Positions 24,601-38,900 of a DNA stretch of 64,000 bases are shown here, piece by piece. Source of the DNA: Trichoplax sp. H2 (taxonomy: Eukaryota > Placozoa > Uniplacotomia > Trichoplacea). Within the stretch, counting starts at the first letter, position 1. The number at the start of each line of letters is the position of its first letter. The stretch is taken from contig NOWV01000030.1 of the NCBI GenBank assembly GCA_003344405.1, forward strand, positions 124,001-188,000, in the 5' to 3' direction. The notes under the pieces are model-generated. The model searched no databases, was not told the DNA's origin, and saw only the letters and a program-made list of their open reading frames with translations. The position numbers and the translations under genes were made by a program.

Positions 24601-26880
24601 TCTTTCCTTGCTTTAAGAATAGAAATGATTCAAAATCAGTTAGTATACCGTAAAATAGAATTAGAAAAAAATCCATCTGAAAATGGATTCAACCAGGCAT
24701 ACCACTACACAACAAGCTGCTACTCCAATTAATTATTAAAAAAAAGAATACTTTCCTAATGAGTAATTTTTCATTTTTATTCTTTGATAATCAGTTCTAT
24801 ATACGTAAGGGATAATACTACTGTAAATACTAAAAAGTGAGCACTCAGAAGTCCTATCCTTATTTGTGGCGCTTTAGTCCACAGTCCAACACGGTACATG
24901 GCCATGACATTCTGTTGGATGCATCTTTCTTTGGTATAATATAGAATAATTTAATATAATATAAAGAGTTCAAAGTCGGTTAGTATACCGTAAAATTACC
25001 GATCTCAAAATGGATTAAACAAGGCACAAATGCATGAGAAGCCCCTACTCGAATTAACTATTATTAAAAAAAATAATAATTTCTAATGAGTAATTTTTTG
25101 GTTCATTTTATGTAGTCGGTTCTATATGCGCAAGGGATAATACTACTGCAAACACTAAAAAGTGAGCACTCGTAACTCCTGGATATCCCTGTGAGTAGTG
25201 CAATAGTCCATGGTACAATATTGTACTGTACAGTGTATATGGCCATAACTTTTCTGTTGGATGCATCTTTCTTTGGTAGAATAAATAATAATAATTCTAA
25301 TTTTAATAGAAAGTGTTCAAAGTCAGTTAATATACCGTAACATAAAATTGAATTTGAAAAGTCGATCTCAAAATGGATTAAACAAGGCATCAATACGCGA
25401 CAAGTCCCTACTCAAATTAATTTTAAAAAAAAACAGTGATTTCCTAATGAGTTATTTTACAAGGCATAAATACGCGAGAAGCTCCTACTCAAATTAGTTA
25501 TTGAAAAAAATAGTAATTTCCTAACGAATCCCTTTTCATTTTTTTATTCATTTATAGTCAGTTCTATAAAATTAAACCATCGACAGGTGTATATGTAGTG
25601 CATTAGTCTATGGTACAATATTGTATATGGCCATAACATTCTTTTGGATGCATCTTTCTTTGGTATAATAAATAACAATTTTAATATAAAGGGTTCAAAG
25701 TCAACTAGTATACCATAAAATAGGATTAAAAAAAGTCTACCTGAAAATGGATTCAATTAGGAATCCTACACTACAAGTTACTACTCGAATTCATTATTAA
25801 GAAAAAAACCATCATTTCCTAATGAATAATTTTTCATTCTTTATTCATTTATAGTCCGTTCTATATGCTTAAGGAATAATACTGTCAAGACTAAAAAGTG
25901 AGAGCACTCGCAAGTCGTATCCCTGTGTGTAGTGGATTAGTCCATGGCCATAACATTCTGTTCAATGCATCTTTCTTTGATATGCTCGTAATAAATAATA
26001 ATTTAATATAAGCACACAAGAGTGAGCACTTGTGTAGTGGATTAGTCCATCGCCATAACATTCTGTTCAATGCATCTTTCTTTGATATGCTCGTAATAAA
26101 TAATAATTTAATATAAGCACACAAAAGTGAGCACTTCTAAGTCCTATCCATGGCTACACTGTGTCTAGTGCATTAATACAGTCATGGACCACTAGAAGAA
26201 GACTGGTTAGTAGGGCAGAGTCCTATTCTGTTCGACGCATCTTTCTTGGGTATAACAAATAATTTCATAGAATGGCTTCATAGTTAGTTAATTAATATAC
26301 CGTAAAATAAAATTGAAAAAGTTGATCTAAATGGATTCAAGGGACAATTACTCAATGGGAGCCTATCTGTGATGCATCTCTTGGGTATAACAAATAATTT
26401 CATAGAATGGCTGCACAGTTAGTTAGTTGATATACCGTCAAATAAAATTGAAAGAAGTCGATCTGAAAATGGATTAAACAAGGGCACAAATAGACGAGAA
26501 GCTCCTACTCTAATGAGATATTAAAAAATAATTTCCAATTGAATCCTTTTCATTTTTTGTATGCGTAGCCATCGTACAGCACTACAATTCCATAATATTT
26601 TATTACTTTTGATGCATCTTTCCTTGCAATTTCAAAGTCAACTTGCATACTGCAAAATAAATTGAATTCAAAATATCTGCCTGAAAATTGAATTTAGACA
26701 AGGCATGAATAATAATATAATAATATGGTCACAAGCCATAGAAATTTGACACAACAAGCTCTTATTCCAATTCATTAATGATACTTATTATATTCCCCCC
26801 CCCCCAAAATAAAAATAAATTTATATCCAAATTCCTAATGAAGAATTTTCATTTTAAATGGTCGCCGGCGAGCACTTGTC
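24600..26880. repeat. Satellite-like tandem array, unit about 340 bp with truncated copies
   Basis: The block (G/A)ATGCATCTTTCTTTGGTATAA occurs about eight times (near 24,918, 25,260, 25,647, 25,965, 26,069, 26,238, 26,374 and 26,611). It is surrounded in a fixed order by TTCCTAATGAGTAATTTTT, TATATGC(T/G)(T/C)AAGG(G/A)ATAATACT, CTAAAAAGTGAGCACT, CCATAACATTCTGTT, GTTAGTATACCGTAAAAT, CTGAAAATGGATT and a variable AAGGCA..CAA..CGA.AAGC block. Full units are about 340-390 bp, and later copies are truncated to 105-240 bp. Two 105-bp copies around 25,930-26,130 are almost identical, showing recent local duplication. Open frames such as the 77-codon one on the minus strand are the repeat read through. 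Confidence 0.93.
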
Positions 26881-27205
26881 ATTGGCGGCAATACTACGTC
26901 TAGTGCAGTACTGCAGTGCCATAATGTTCTGTTGGATACCTTAAATTTGTCTAGTGTAGTCGAGTAGAAGTTCCTATAGTGTATTCATACGAGCAAAATG
27001 ATTGTCCCCCTTCTATTTCACACTGCAATTTCTGATACACGATAGTGGTATAGACTGCACAGTCGTTATAGTATAGTACAGTAGGTTGACAGTTAAGCCA
27101 CAAGACACTGTATCACACGGACATCATTAACAGTATTGCCCAGTGGCCACTGTGCCCTAGCAATTGCCAGCGTTTCCACCATCAATGTAGCTCCTAAAAA
27201 TCAAA
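26881..27205. other. 5' flank of USP48
   Basis: About 325 bases between the satellite and the USP48 start codon. It contains scattered ACAGTA/TACTG words but no recognisable core promoter element. Confidence 0.4.
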
Positions 27206-30200
27206 ATGAAAGGAAAGCAAACGCGTAGCAGTAACAAGTATAAAATTGATTGGGAATGGGCTAAAGAATCCACTGTACAGCAAATTAATCAAGAGCAAGT
27301 AGAAAAAGTTTATGGAGTTCATTTTAATTCCTGCAGCTTAACCAACGATAAGACTCATAGCAAGTAAGATATCCTTGTCATGCATTTTCAATGAATGAGA
27401 GTGATTGGGAAATGCCAACTCTTTCAGAATCAATCAATTTGATTCGTGCGATAAATTGCTTACTTATAATGCTATCGACTACATTTATGAATTTGCTTTA
27501 GAGATATGAAATTATAAATAATGGAACTTAGTATTGAATACAGCTACTTTTCAATTCATAGTGTGCAGTAATTCCAGTTGAATTTTACAACTACTTTTCT
27601 ATCAAGTACAGATTGCAGTGAGGTATGGTGCTTTGCACGATACAATCACTAGCAAAATAGGACTTGTCTGCTTCAATTAGGTCTATCTGCTAAATTATAG
27701 TCAGGATTACTACTACAAATGGCATTCTACTGATAGTATATTTTTTTCAAAATGTATTTATAGCCTGTAGAATGAATTCTAAACAAGAGATCAGACGTAA
27801 TGCACATTAGGAAAGCTACTAACCTCTATAGTAACAAAATTGACCACTTTTCACAATCTTACGTCAGCCATTGCTTCCAAAGCAGCGACATAACGGATAC
27901 TTTAGCATACATAAGGCAATTGCTACATCATCTGCATATTCACTGTTTTATATTGCACCATACGAGAGGAATCTTGATACAATACTTATACTTTAGCCAT
28001 TTTTGGACTTGCTTAGACCGTAATTGTATTGGGTAATCAATCTCCAGTTTGATTGCCATTTCTTGTTAGCGGTAGACATCCTGGAAAATATTCAAATTTC
28101 AGATATGGATCAACAATGATAGGATTGTCGGATGATGGTTTAACATGCTCTAAAATCTGCAATCTATACAGTAATTAATTAAATAGCATAGATAACACTG
28201 TAAATGGGTATATAACTTTATTATGATTCATGTTTTGAAACGCGTTAACCTATTACAAACAATTTAAGATCAAGTCTAAATAGGCATTCAAAATGAATTG
28301 AAAAATGCAAGCAGTCATCAATCAATATGGAGGCACTTTAGATAGATGGCGTTTAATTAGCTAGGATGAGTTATTCTTTGTAATGTATTACTGCAATGGG
28401 ATAAATTAAATGATAGGAAGCCAATGAATAAATTCGTCAATGAATCTAGTTTAGCTAGGAATAATGTAATATTATCAAACGCCTATTCTTACTAATGACA
28501 ACTTACTACCAAAAATTATAAAATGATCCAATAGTGATCCGTAGGTCTACATTAGGCAATTATCTCCCCAACATCAATGACTTAATACATTACTTTGCAG
28601 ACTATATTATGATACGTAATACTAATTAGTACTGTACAAGTAGGAATATTTCATTTCTCATGTGATAAGCTTATTTTCAAATAACACATGTAAAATATAA
28701 TACTGTGTATGTATGTCTAGATTTTACAGCAAGAGGCCACGTTGCATGGCATGCTATAATAATCATATCGCTAACTATAAAAATCAATTTTACATGGTTA
28801 ACATAACTTTCTGATTCGTTCATCTAGGAGTAATTGTCGCAGTAACCCAAATTGCCTAGTGCATTTAGGGGAAGCGAATTGGATATCCAATACTGAAGGT
28901 AAATTAACGAATTGAATGACGCTGCAATATAATTAAGAAGTAATGATACTACAGTACATTACAAACATTCCCCAAATCCTTAATCTTATCATAAAATGAA
29001 CAGTATCATGATATCATAAGATTAATACACCTAAGAAATATTAAAAATGCAAACTATTGTACACAAACTATAGTAACATGCTTTTCTTTTCAAAAGTTGA
29101 GTCTGCTGTATACACGGAGGTCATTGAGAATATTGTCAGGCAAGATGTAAGTGTTAGGTGTTTTATCATAGTTAGTTGCTTCTATACTAGCTAGTTCTGA
29201 TTATAAATTTTTCTTGATATTATAATAGAACCAATTTCTAGGACTGAGAAATCTTGGAGCTACCTGCTATGTTAACTCTTTACTACAGGTAGTAGCTTTA
29301 CGTTATTCAAGGTATGCATTTCAAGTTAATTCTTTCTTTTCGGTATATTGTACAGGTTTGGTTTTTCATCTCTGATTTTCGAAGCGCTATTTATAGCTAC
29401 CGGAACGATTTTGTTCGGGATAAAGTAATAAAAGTGGATTTATTAACCGATAAAGGATTTAGTTTAATGGGTAAATGGCAACATACTTTAAAATTCTCAC
29501 TGTAGGGTGCTTAAGTATCATTAGTAAACACTCTACTTGCTAACTTATAACGTGTGTTATACATGTTTTTAGGGTTGGATGACAATGTTGATATAGAAAG
29601 CCATTATTATGAAAAAATTAATATAAGTAAAAAGATTAGTGACAGTATAAAATCATCTCAAGCTATCCATTCTAGCTCTCAGGGTCGACGAAGTCTGTTA
29701 AATAATTTATACGAAAGTGTACCTGAATTTGTTGGCAATCAAGAACAAATCCTGCCTGCACTAGCATCTATTTGTGATTACTTACAACTAATATTTGCAT
29801 TTCTGCAATTTAGTAAGCGCCGGTAAGTTTCACTTATTCCTTATCTTTATTTACTAAATTAATGCTATCAGTTAGTTTGCTTTACCTTCACTGGTATGCA
29901 ATATAACGAATAGTTCTTTATTTACCAGCTATATTGATCCATCACCGTTAATAAAGTTCCTTGGTCTAGATACCAATCAGCAGCAGGTTTTACTAGAACT
30001 TAGATGTGAAGTTAAATGTATCTTATTAACTTTATGCTATGCATGTGTAATAATTTGCAATTCTCACTAGGATATCCAAGAATTTTGTCAATTAACCATG
30101 ACACTTTTGGAGACAACACTTTCCTCTCAAGTGAGTTTTACATCAATCTTTTTACACAAGTATTATAATGCGCTATAAAATGCTGCTATTAACTATTACC

Positions 30201-33200
30201 CTGATAATATTTTCATTTTGTAGCTTGATACAAAAGTACAAAGCACTATTGGGACATTATTTCAAGGAAGATATTCGTATATCACAAAGTCCTGCATCAC
30301 AATTTATATAACTATTTAGCAGATTATTAATAACGTAGAAAAAATACCTAGATTAAAACTGAAATATTAAATAACTTAATTTATTATTTATTATGTGAAG
30401 GTGTGACAGTTGCAAGTTTATCTCGGAAAGGAATGCTACCTTTTATGAACTAGATTTGACGGTAGCAGGGCACAGTACGTTAGAAAAGAGCTTCGATGAC
30501 TTCTTCAAAGTATGAGGTTTTTCCTTCTGATATTTCAATGTTATTACCATATACGCTTTAGTTGACTACAGTATTTGAAAAATTAAGATCTAGGCTTAGC
30601 GATAACACATGCGGTCATTCTTATTGCGATATTACCATTCTATTGCAGAAGGAAAAGTTAAATGGACCTAATCAGTACTACTGCGAGGTGTGTCAGAGTA
30701 AGCGTGATGCTTCTCGATGGATTGGAGTAGATTCGCTTCCGCCAGTTTTAAATATTCAGCTACTTAGATTTATTTATGATAGGTATTACCCAACTAATTT
30801 ATCTTTCTTACCTGCCATTTTATTACATTTTGCTAAACATACAATTGTAATATTTAACATTGATATAGGAATACCGGCCAAAAGAAAAAGCTTAAATCTA
30901 TATTACATTTTCCAGAAGTACTCGATATGACCAAGTATATAAGACATGCACCAACTGATACTTCTTTCATATATGACATAAAGGCTGTTCTTATACATCG
31001 CGGCGCTGGTACCCAATCCGGTCATTACTTTACACATATAAAAGAAGACGAGGTTACTCACAGCTTTTCTATGATATACAGTTTTGCTAAAATTATTTTG
31101 TATAACTCACCTCTATAATATTACAGTCGAAATCTTGGTATGTGTTTAACGATGAGGCGGTATATCAGTTAAGTGGGAAAAAATTACAGATAGATGAAGA
31201 TTCAATGGAATCTGATGATCTAAGTCAATCGAGTAAAAATCCTAAACCGGTTAAAGGTATTGCTTTAATAATGATGATGTTGCATGGACAAATTATTGTA
31301 AGGCATTTTTCATTAAGCTAACATTCTTATTTTTAGCTGGTTATCACGCATCTCGCAGCGCCTACATGTTGGTGTATACGCGACGCTCTAGTATAGGAGA
31401 ATATTCTAGCGATTTAAAAGAGAACGTAATTTTGCCCAGAAGTATTGTTAAAATCATCAGTGAAGATAACGTGTCCATTAAGAACTGGATCAATGCAGTT
31501 ACTGAACAAATGGTTAGATTTTTAAAGTTGTGTCGCTAGTATTTCTAAAATCTATCATTGTTTTCAGCTTATAAAACTTCAGACTGTCTATATCTGTGTA
31601 TCTCAGACAAAGAGTGAAATCAGTCAAACTAATACAATTCATGCAAATCTTGCTAATCTAGTTTAGATCTTACATTGTCATTTTGGCATCAGAGGACAAT
31701 TGGAGTGATATGAGTTTCATTTTTTAATGCGCAATGTATTACTTTTTTGAATACAGCTAAGCCATACAGCTGCGATAGGTAATAGAGCGCAAGAGATAAA
31801 TCGAATTTATCCTTCTCTGTCAGCTGATACAGGTAGTAATATTTGATTTATAGGATCTTTCTTATTACTAATAACTCCTAATATATCAATGTTTAATTTC
31901 AATATTTGTTTAGATCAAACTTACGAATGGATTCCAACTGAATGGCTTTTAGAATGGCTGCGTAAACAAGATTTTAATTCTCCTATTGATAATAAGACAG
32001 TTTTGTGTAATCATAAGAAGTAGGAATTATCATTAAATTTTAAAATATTATGCTGTGGTATTGCTAAATTTAAACTTAACAGGTACTGTCGTTTATTAGA
32101 TTATCACCCGATTCTGTTTCTATGGTTAAGAGAATCAACCAAATATATGTATGTATTTACGATATGTATAGCTCACAACTTATACTCAGAGCTATTTTAA
32201 AAATAGTAATTAATTTTTAATTAATTGTAGGCAAATGAATTATACAAGTTATATGGTGGAGGCCCCCGTCTAACTAGGTGATGAGTTACTGTTAAATATT
32301 GTAGTATCACTAAATATAAATCGAGTTTTTAATTGATACAGGGAAGATATGTGTAAACAATGTGTGGAGGAAAAATATCGAAGAATTCAATTTGATACAA
32401 GATTGAATAATGATTGGAAATTTATTAAATCTACCATAACCAAAACGTTACCAACTGGGTATTATAGTATATCTGTTTCGAAAAACTAATAGAAATTGCT
32501 TTGTTTTCGCTTCCATAGTTTTATACTTATTAAATTTGTTTAATTATGTAGACAAACCGAATTTTGGATTGGCAAAGCATCTCTTAGAAATTGGAAAGGT
32601 TTAACTATTAAGAAATTCGAGAAGGATATCAGTGAATCTTCATTAAAAACGACCACGGTAATTGGCTATCAATTTGTTATTAAAGCACATTATTGAGAAT
32701 TACTATCCATTTAATCTGCAATTGTGTTCTTGCAAATATATATCATAGGAAAATTCGGAACCGGCCAAGGAAGATGCCGAAAGTGATGCTAACCTAGCAG
32801 CAGATAGTGCTACTTATGATGATGAATTTGAATTTAATCAAGATCTACTATGTGAAGAACATGGTATTTCTATAGCTAGTCGTTACTTTGTAAAAATTTC
32901 GGTTTTAAGATTGTTTCACCAATTAAACGATAATTTTTTAGGTAATTTAACCGCAGAGGAATCGAATCGACAGATAGTTAGTGAAGTAGTCTGGCTCATG
33001 TTAAAATATTACTTTCCTGAAGCAGCTAGCTATCCAGTGGGAACACCCATTTGTCACCTTTGCGAAGTAACAAATTAGTTTTTCAATTATAACGATTAGT
33101 CAATAGGAGATTATAACTTTGATTAAGTGATTAGAATATATCTTAGGTTAAGCTAAATTTGAACTATCCTACTAGGAAATCGCAAAAGCTAAAGTAGAAG

Positions 33201-35099
33201 ATGAAGAAACTTTAAGATTGTATGCTGCTACTGAAAAGAAGATTCTAAGTAAAATATATAGTAACAAATCTAGACCGTCAATTGAGGATGAGGTTCGTTA
33301 TTGGTATTAAAATTTTTCCTTCAAATGAATAAATTTATATTGCATATACCGCGTTTGAATATACATGAACAGTTAAAACTTTGAATTAAAATTGCTTAAA
33401 AACCAATAAAAGTAAGGTTTTATTGTATTAATAGGGAGAGTTTTACGTTATCCCTTTAAGTTTCGTAAGAAAATGGCGTAACTTTATAAGGTACCTGATT
33501 AGTGCGGCTCAATTTATAGGCTAAACTATGGATATATGTTATTAGTAGTTTAATAGGCTAAAAGTAATTCCTGATGTGAAGGTCATATTTTTCAATTGTA
33601 GGCAACCAATAGTAAAGTGTCGTCCTAAGCAAATTAATCTATCTGAAATTCTTTGCGAACACAATAAACTTCCGTTCGATCCTTTGATGGATCTCGATGG
33701 AGATAAAATGTGATTTTATTTGCCCTTTGTTAATGTATGCTGTCATTTGGGTTACTCTTGCATCGCATTCATAAATTTCTTCATCATTTGTTATTCCGGT
33801 TTGATGATTTAGTTACGTTAATGTGACTACAGAAGAATGGGTTAATCTGCTTAATTTTTATGGAAGTACAAGTGGAACTTGTAAAGAAATTAAGATCACG
33901 GTTAAAGATAGATTATGTGAATGTTTTCCGCCATGTTGCCAAATCTGTATTGATAGCTTAATAGAAAGAAGAGCAACAGAGATTAAAACGTACAGAAACG
34001 CCAGAATTTACATCAGTAAGGAGAATCCAGATGATGAAAAGTGTATCGGTCCTTCTCATGATGAATGCGAGGTACGCATTTGAACTTACTGATCTAAATT
34101 TACCGAAATTTTAATGATTTTTTTCTTACTGTAGATGTATTAGCGTAGTATTTTAATTGGATACATATAACTAGCTATCTTTGATTTGATCATTTGAAAA
34201 AGCACCCTTATCTCCTATTTGTTGTCAAATAAATTAAAATTTTATAATTATTTAGAATATTCAAAAAGAGTCTCGTAAACGTAGCATTACGACAATTTCT
34301 CCGTTGAGGCGTAGTAAACGGTGAGTTCTCGTAAATGGGTTGTGGGTATTGTAATCTTTACACTAGCGTTTACAAAAGTTGGATATTGAACTGGTGTCCA
34401 TGGCTCTTCTTGATTTTAATACATTATAGATGTCGCCCCGGTGAAGTTGCAGTTACAATTTCATCTGATGAAACTTTACGCGATCTAAAGTTGAAGGTAT
34501 GGTGAATAGATTTTTACTGGCACGTATTTATATTTATCTATTTATTGGTCAATCTATGGCTTACTATACGATTATTTAGGTTATGACTGAATTTCAAGTT
34601 GCACCCTTTGATCAACACCTTCATTTGAATGGTTGCGAATTATTTGATAATGACCGTACGTTGGGAAATTCAGGAATTTTACCCGATTGTCGTCTGACGT
34701 TGAAAGTATTGTATTTTAACTCTGTTTGTTTAATTTTAGCTATCGGATCTAGCATTTATTATCATATATTCATATAATTTGTTTACTTTAACAGATAGAT
34801 TTGCCTGTAGAAATAACTGAAGAACCCCGAGGTAAGATGAAGTATCGTAGCTTTTAATTTTTTATTAGATATGATATAAACTTCATGTTTAGGGCAACTT
34901 AACGGTTAAAATATTTCTATTAAATTTGTAATAGAACCTGAAGCTGGATTTATGGGTATTACAAACATCGAATTCTCATAATATTTTGATTTCATGAATG
35001 TTTACATCTTTCATGGGGATTAATTGCTAATAATTTTAAATTTTCTTTTAAATTTGTGTTATGGTTTTAGGTACAGGCCTTGTGAGTTTTTCAAGTTAA
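27206..35099 (+). CDS. USP48: Ubiquitin carboxyl-terminal hydrolase 48, 31 exons, about 1060 aa
   Basis: A cysteine protease that removes ubiquitin from proteins, expected mainly in the nucleus. Exons: 27206-27363, 28828-28898, 29242-29288, 29356-29470, 29573-29822, 29929-29986, 30071-30130, 30224-30288, 30401-30509, 30649-30782, 30869-31052, 31127-31256, 31337-31512, 31757-31832, 31914-32019, 32100-32148, 32231-32277, 32342-32458, 32552-32657, 32749-32863, 32942-33066, 33176-33292, 33435-33490, 33602-33709, 33813-34071, 34256-34320, 34430-34496, 34580-34705, 34795-34831, 34935-34955, 35071-35099. The frame closes exactly; human USP48 is 1035 aa. The catalytic triad is Cys85 (GATCYVN), His408 (SGHYFTH) and Asn425/Asp426 (WYVFND). 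A zinc-ribbon is formed by CDSC and CEVC. DUSP-type modules follow (about 545-860, including YGGGPRLT), then a ubiquitin-like domain (about 970-1037) and the family's C-terminal GFMGTGL. The segment just before the Cys box is about 14 residues shorter than in human, so a small exon there may be missed. The exon 8 donor (GTCCTG) is weak. Confidence 0.96.
27364..28827 (+). other. USP48 intron 1 (1.5 kb)
   Basis: AT-rich intron between the N-terminal exon and the exon encoding NCRSNPNCLV. A 78-codon frame inside it (27800-28036) has no family resemblance and is not needed for the protein. Confidence 0.55.
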
Positions 35100-35997
35100 G
35101 CAAGTCTTCGATCTGAACTTGTGACAAAATTGATGTATTTATAACTGTTACATATAAATAACCCAAGAAAATTTCGGTGTAAAGGCCAACAAGGACAGAT
35201 AGCTAGACTATTCATGTATATTTCGATTGATGATTGAGCTTTTAGAATATCGATTACGATAAACTCTATCATGTTGTGTTGATGTGCATAGTTTTATTTG
35301 CTTTGATATTTGTATAATAGTAAATACGTATGTGTATTTCACGTTTTGGCCAGTAATGTTGAATATGATATAGGTACGAACGTTTAATAATTCAAAAATA
35401 ATTGAGCGTAACAAAGTTTTTTTTGCTGTGACAGTCAGCATTAACTGTCACTAGATGATAACGATTACGGTCCCTATACTGTGTAAATATATACAGTAAT
35501 GATAACAAATGTATTATAGTCAAAACTAATAATGATTACCAGCGTATGACTGATACTTTATTAATTTCCTATAAATATCAAAATCCTAGCTTATTTGCTG
35601 GGCAGTGTATCATGAATGTATTTCTAAAGTATTTTATCATGAAAGTTTAATGTACTGTGTATCGCGGTCCATTCAATGACGGTAACAATAGTACTAATAG
35701 TTGTACGCAACTTCAATAGCTGGATTTCAATTGATGATTGAAGATCATGTATGATCAATAAAGAGGTATAACTTTGGTAGACATCTTGAGAATGAGCATC
35801 AATTAATAGTCAGTACAGTAGTATAGGGAATAAGAAAGATTCTATTTATTACAAGAAAACATTTCAGAACAATAACATGATAACCAGTATGACAGCAACG
35901 GCCGTAAGTACGATACACTACAGTAGAATACAGGTAGTATTAACAACATTTTTAAGATCAAACCTTTTCGTGTAATAGTTATAATAATTAATTAAGA
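35100..35997. other. Tail-to-tail intergenic region, USP48 / PSMB6
   Basis: Convergent 3' flanks of two genes. It is AT-rich, contains no recognised gene or repeat array, and presumably holds both polyadenylation regions. A 77-codon minus-strand frame (35208-35441) is unremarkable. Confidence 0.5.
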
Positions 35998-38900
35998 TTA
36001 TCCGTCATAAAAAGTTGGTAATTTATCGCCAGAAATGATTGTTCGATTTATTCCATCTTTATCAATGGAAGCTAAGCGAATCACGCCACCTGAAGATCCG
36101 TCCCGAGACATTGCCAGAGCAACAGCTATAAATTACCGATTGAAAATAGTTAGATATTTATATAGATTTTGGAATTTGATAACAGTAACTAACGAACCTT
36201 GTTTTACAAAATCCAAGCATTCGTTTTTGCTCATATTAGGCTTATAGTGGGCATCACAATATCCGTAGATGTAAGTACTACCAGAACCTTATCAACAAAA
36301 TATACGAGTAAGTACACAATCGCATATTACTTACCAAATATGGTTTGCATACTTTGACTCAAAGTATGCTATAACTCATTGATTTCAGATCAATTTCACT
36401 ATTTTGGCTTAAGGTTATTTTGAGTACTTACCACCAATAGTAAATGGCCGACGTACACACATGCCACCAAGAGGAATAACGTAAACCTAATCATGTATCA
36501 TAATATATTTAGAGTGACTGTATTTAGATCTTAAGTAACTGTTACTTCATATCGTAGTATACTAAGTGCATGTAGTTTATAAAATTTACCTGGCCACCCT
36601 TGAAACAATCCCAACCAGCACAAATAATTCCTGCTACCATGCTGTCTCTATATCTGTAACACATGTCGCGGAATATACTCGACGCAGTTTCAACTAGGGG
36701 TTCTTCATCTAGTTCCATCCTTTGGTTAAGGATTACAAAATAGCAATTAGTTCAATTTTTAATCTTGAGGGGTGGTTTAAGACATTCAAAATCTACTTAC
36801 TTGTGAAAGTTTAGGCTGTAGGCAACAATATCTGCAATTGCTTGCGTATCAGCAGCGGAACCGGATCGACAGCAGTAAATACTATCACTAATCCGCGTTA
36901 ACTTGTCTGTCACCCGATTAACAACATAGGATCTAATCGATTGATTGGTTTCAATATTACCGCAGTTAATTTCAAGCACTAGAATAGAAATTCTGACACC
37001 AGGGTCAATACTTTCAATTTCTTTATCCTTACCCAGACGTTGTTCGAGAATCCGCACCAATTACTACGCCACCGTCGTATTCAACTGCCATAATTGTTGT
37101 CTATTAGTTGATTTAGCATAGGATAAATAGAATTGATATCATCAGCGATCAAATTCAATATTGCTAATAAATGATCATACGCGTAATTATTTTTACTTTA
37201 TATCATTGCTATAAGACAATACAACTACGATTGTAGAAGTTATCTATAGCGGTGGTTATAACATGTAGAGCTTCAAACAGTCATGAGCGAAATTAGCAGA
37301 CAAGGGTTATGTAGCAAATGTCAAATTATGAGACACTTGTAGCACATCAGTGAACGGATTTGTTTTCAATTGTATCCATATTTTCCGTGTGTGAATTATA
37401 CGTTAGTGGGCATATTATGGAATAAAGCATGCCATTATAGGATTGACGTGATGTAACACCGAAATCTGTAGTGACGGTGGTAAAACTGTAACTTCTGTGG
37501 ATGCTGCTTCTCGTAGAATAATTAAGTTATTTGATATTTTCTATGGATTATCCTATACCGTGAGTATTTCGTATTTACTGTTCAGCCTGGAGTACACGAG
37601 TAAATAGGATTACGTTATTGCACGTAGGGGGGATTTTAGTGATTGCGCCTGTAAAAAGACTACAGTATATAGGACAAAATCAGCACTGATTGTTTGAGTT
37701 AATTACACTATACGAAGATCTTTAGGTCACCTACTACATCAGTAGAAATCGACCACTCTTTTATAGAATTAGTATACGATATGTCCTCGAGTCTACACTG
37801 GAAGAAAGTATATGTAAGCGTTTATCCACTTTGGTAGTGTATCAACATTATAGATGAAGGGCCACATAGAAGCTTTTGGTTGATGCTGCTTCTAATTCCC
37901 GTCATAATATGAAGTGGCTATGATGTCCATTTTAAACACCAAGTAGCTTCCTAGGTATTGGGATAATTCTATAATACGTGTCGTTGAGCTATGCAAAGAG
38001 TATAGACGCGTCTGGAATTCAAAGTACTAGACGCGATGTAAGTCTGACTACTAGCTACAATAAATTATACAAAGAAGAGCCAGCTTTGACATATCGAGAA
38101 CAGCGTCATGGACGCTAGTCTAAGCTAGTTCTGGTAAAGTCTTGCAAGTATAACTCATCACATAATAATCGATCGACGTCTAGCAATGTGAGTAGTGTAG
38201 TCGTGGTAAGTCAACATTGATTGATGATGGTCATACTGTAGAAAGATTGTAGATTTATGATTAGACATACTGATTGAAGTCATTCTATAACTGTTCAGCG
38301 ATGCAGTAGTCTCTATATGTAGAAGTCAAGTGGCAGAACTAGAGTAACTGACCGTTCTACTTCGGATTAGAGTAATTATTCCCATTTTAATATACGATGT
38401 TGGCACGTTACACATTTATCCGATCATTGCCTACCTGGAGATCCTTTCATGCGTGTATTTCAAATCCATGATATTGTTCACTATAGTCTACACTATCACT
38501 CTTTCAATATGGACAATTGCTGAGTATCAGTTTTAAAACAACCATTAGAGGAAAGTATCCTATAGAATAGGGCTTATTGATTCACTGTTACTGCATAAGA
38601 GAGATTTTTTGATGCACTGTGTGCCATCCCTAGTCAGTCTGATGTAGCACTATCGCCTTAGCTGGTGATTGAAAATGTTGTTGGTAAAGAGCAGCGTCAT
38701 AGTGACGTGAGTCCGAGTACTGGGAAATAATTATTGCACCAATCTTGGACGTGCCGTGCCACTCATGGATATGGAACGAATAACATAGTCATCGATCGAT
38801 GTATGGCTAAGTAAATAGTCCTGAATGACTGATGATGTATATAACCTTGCTGTTTGAACATTATGATCCACTACAGAAGATATCCATTTATCCATCGCAA

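Noticed and set aside
25891-26124. 77-codon minus-strand frame with an internal peptide repeat (ISKKDALNRMLW)
   Set aside because: The peptide repeat is simply the 105-bp DNA duplication of the satellite read through; other copies have frame breaks.
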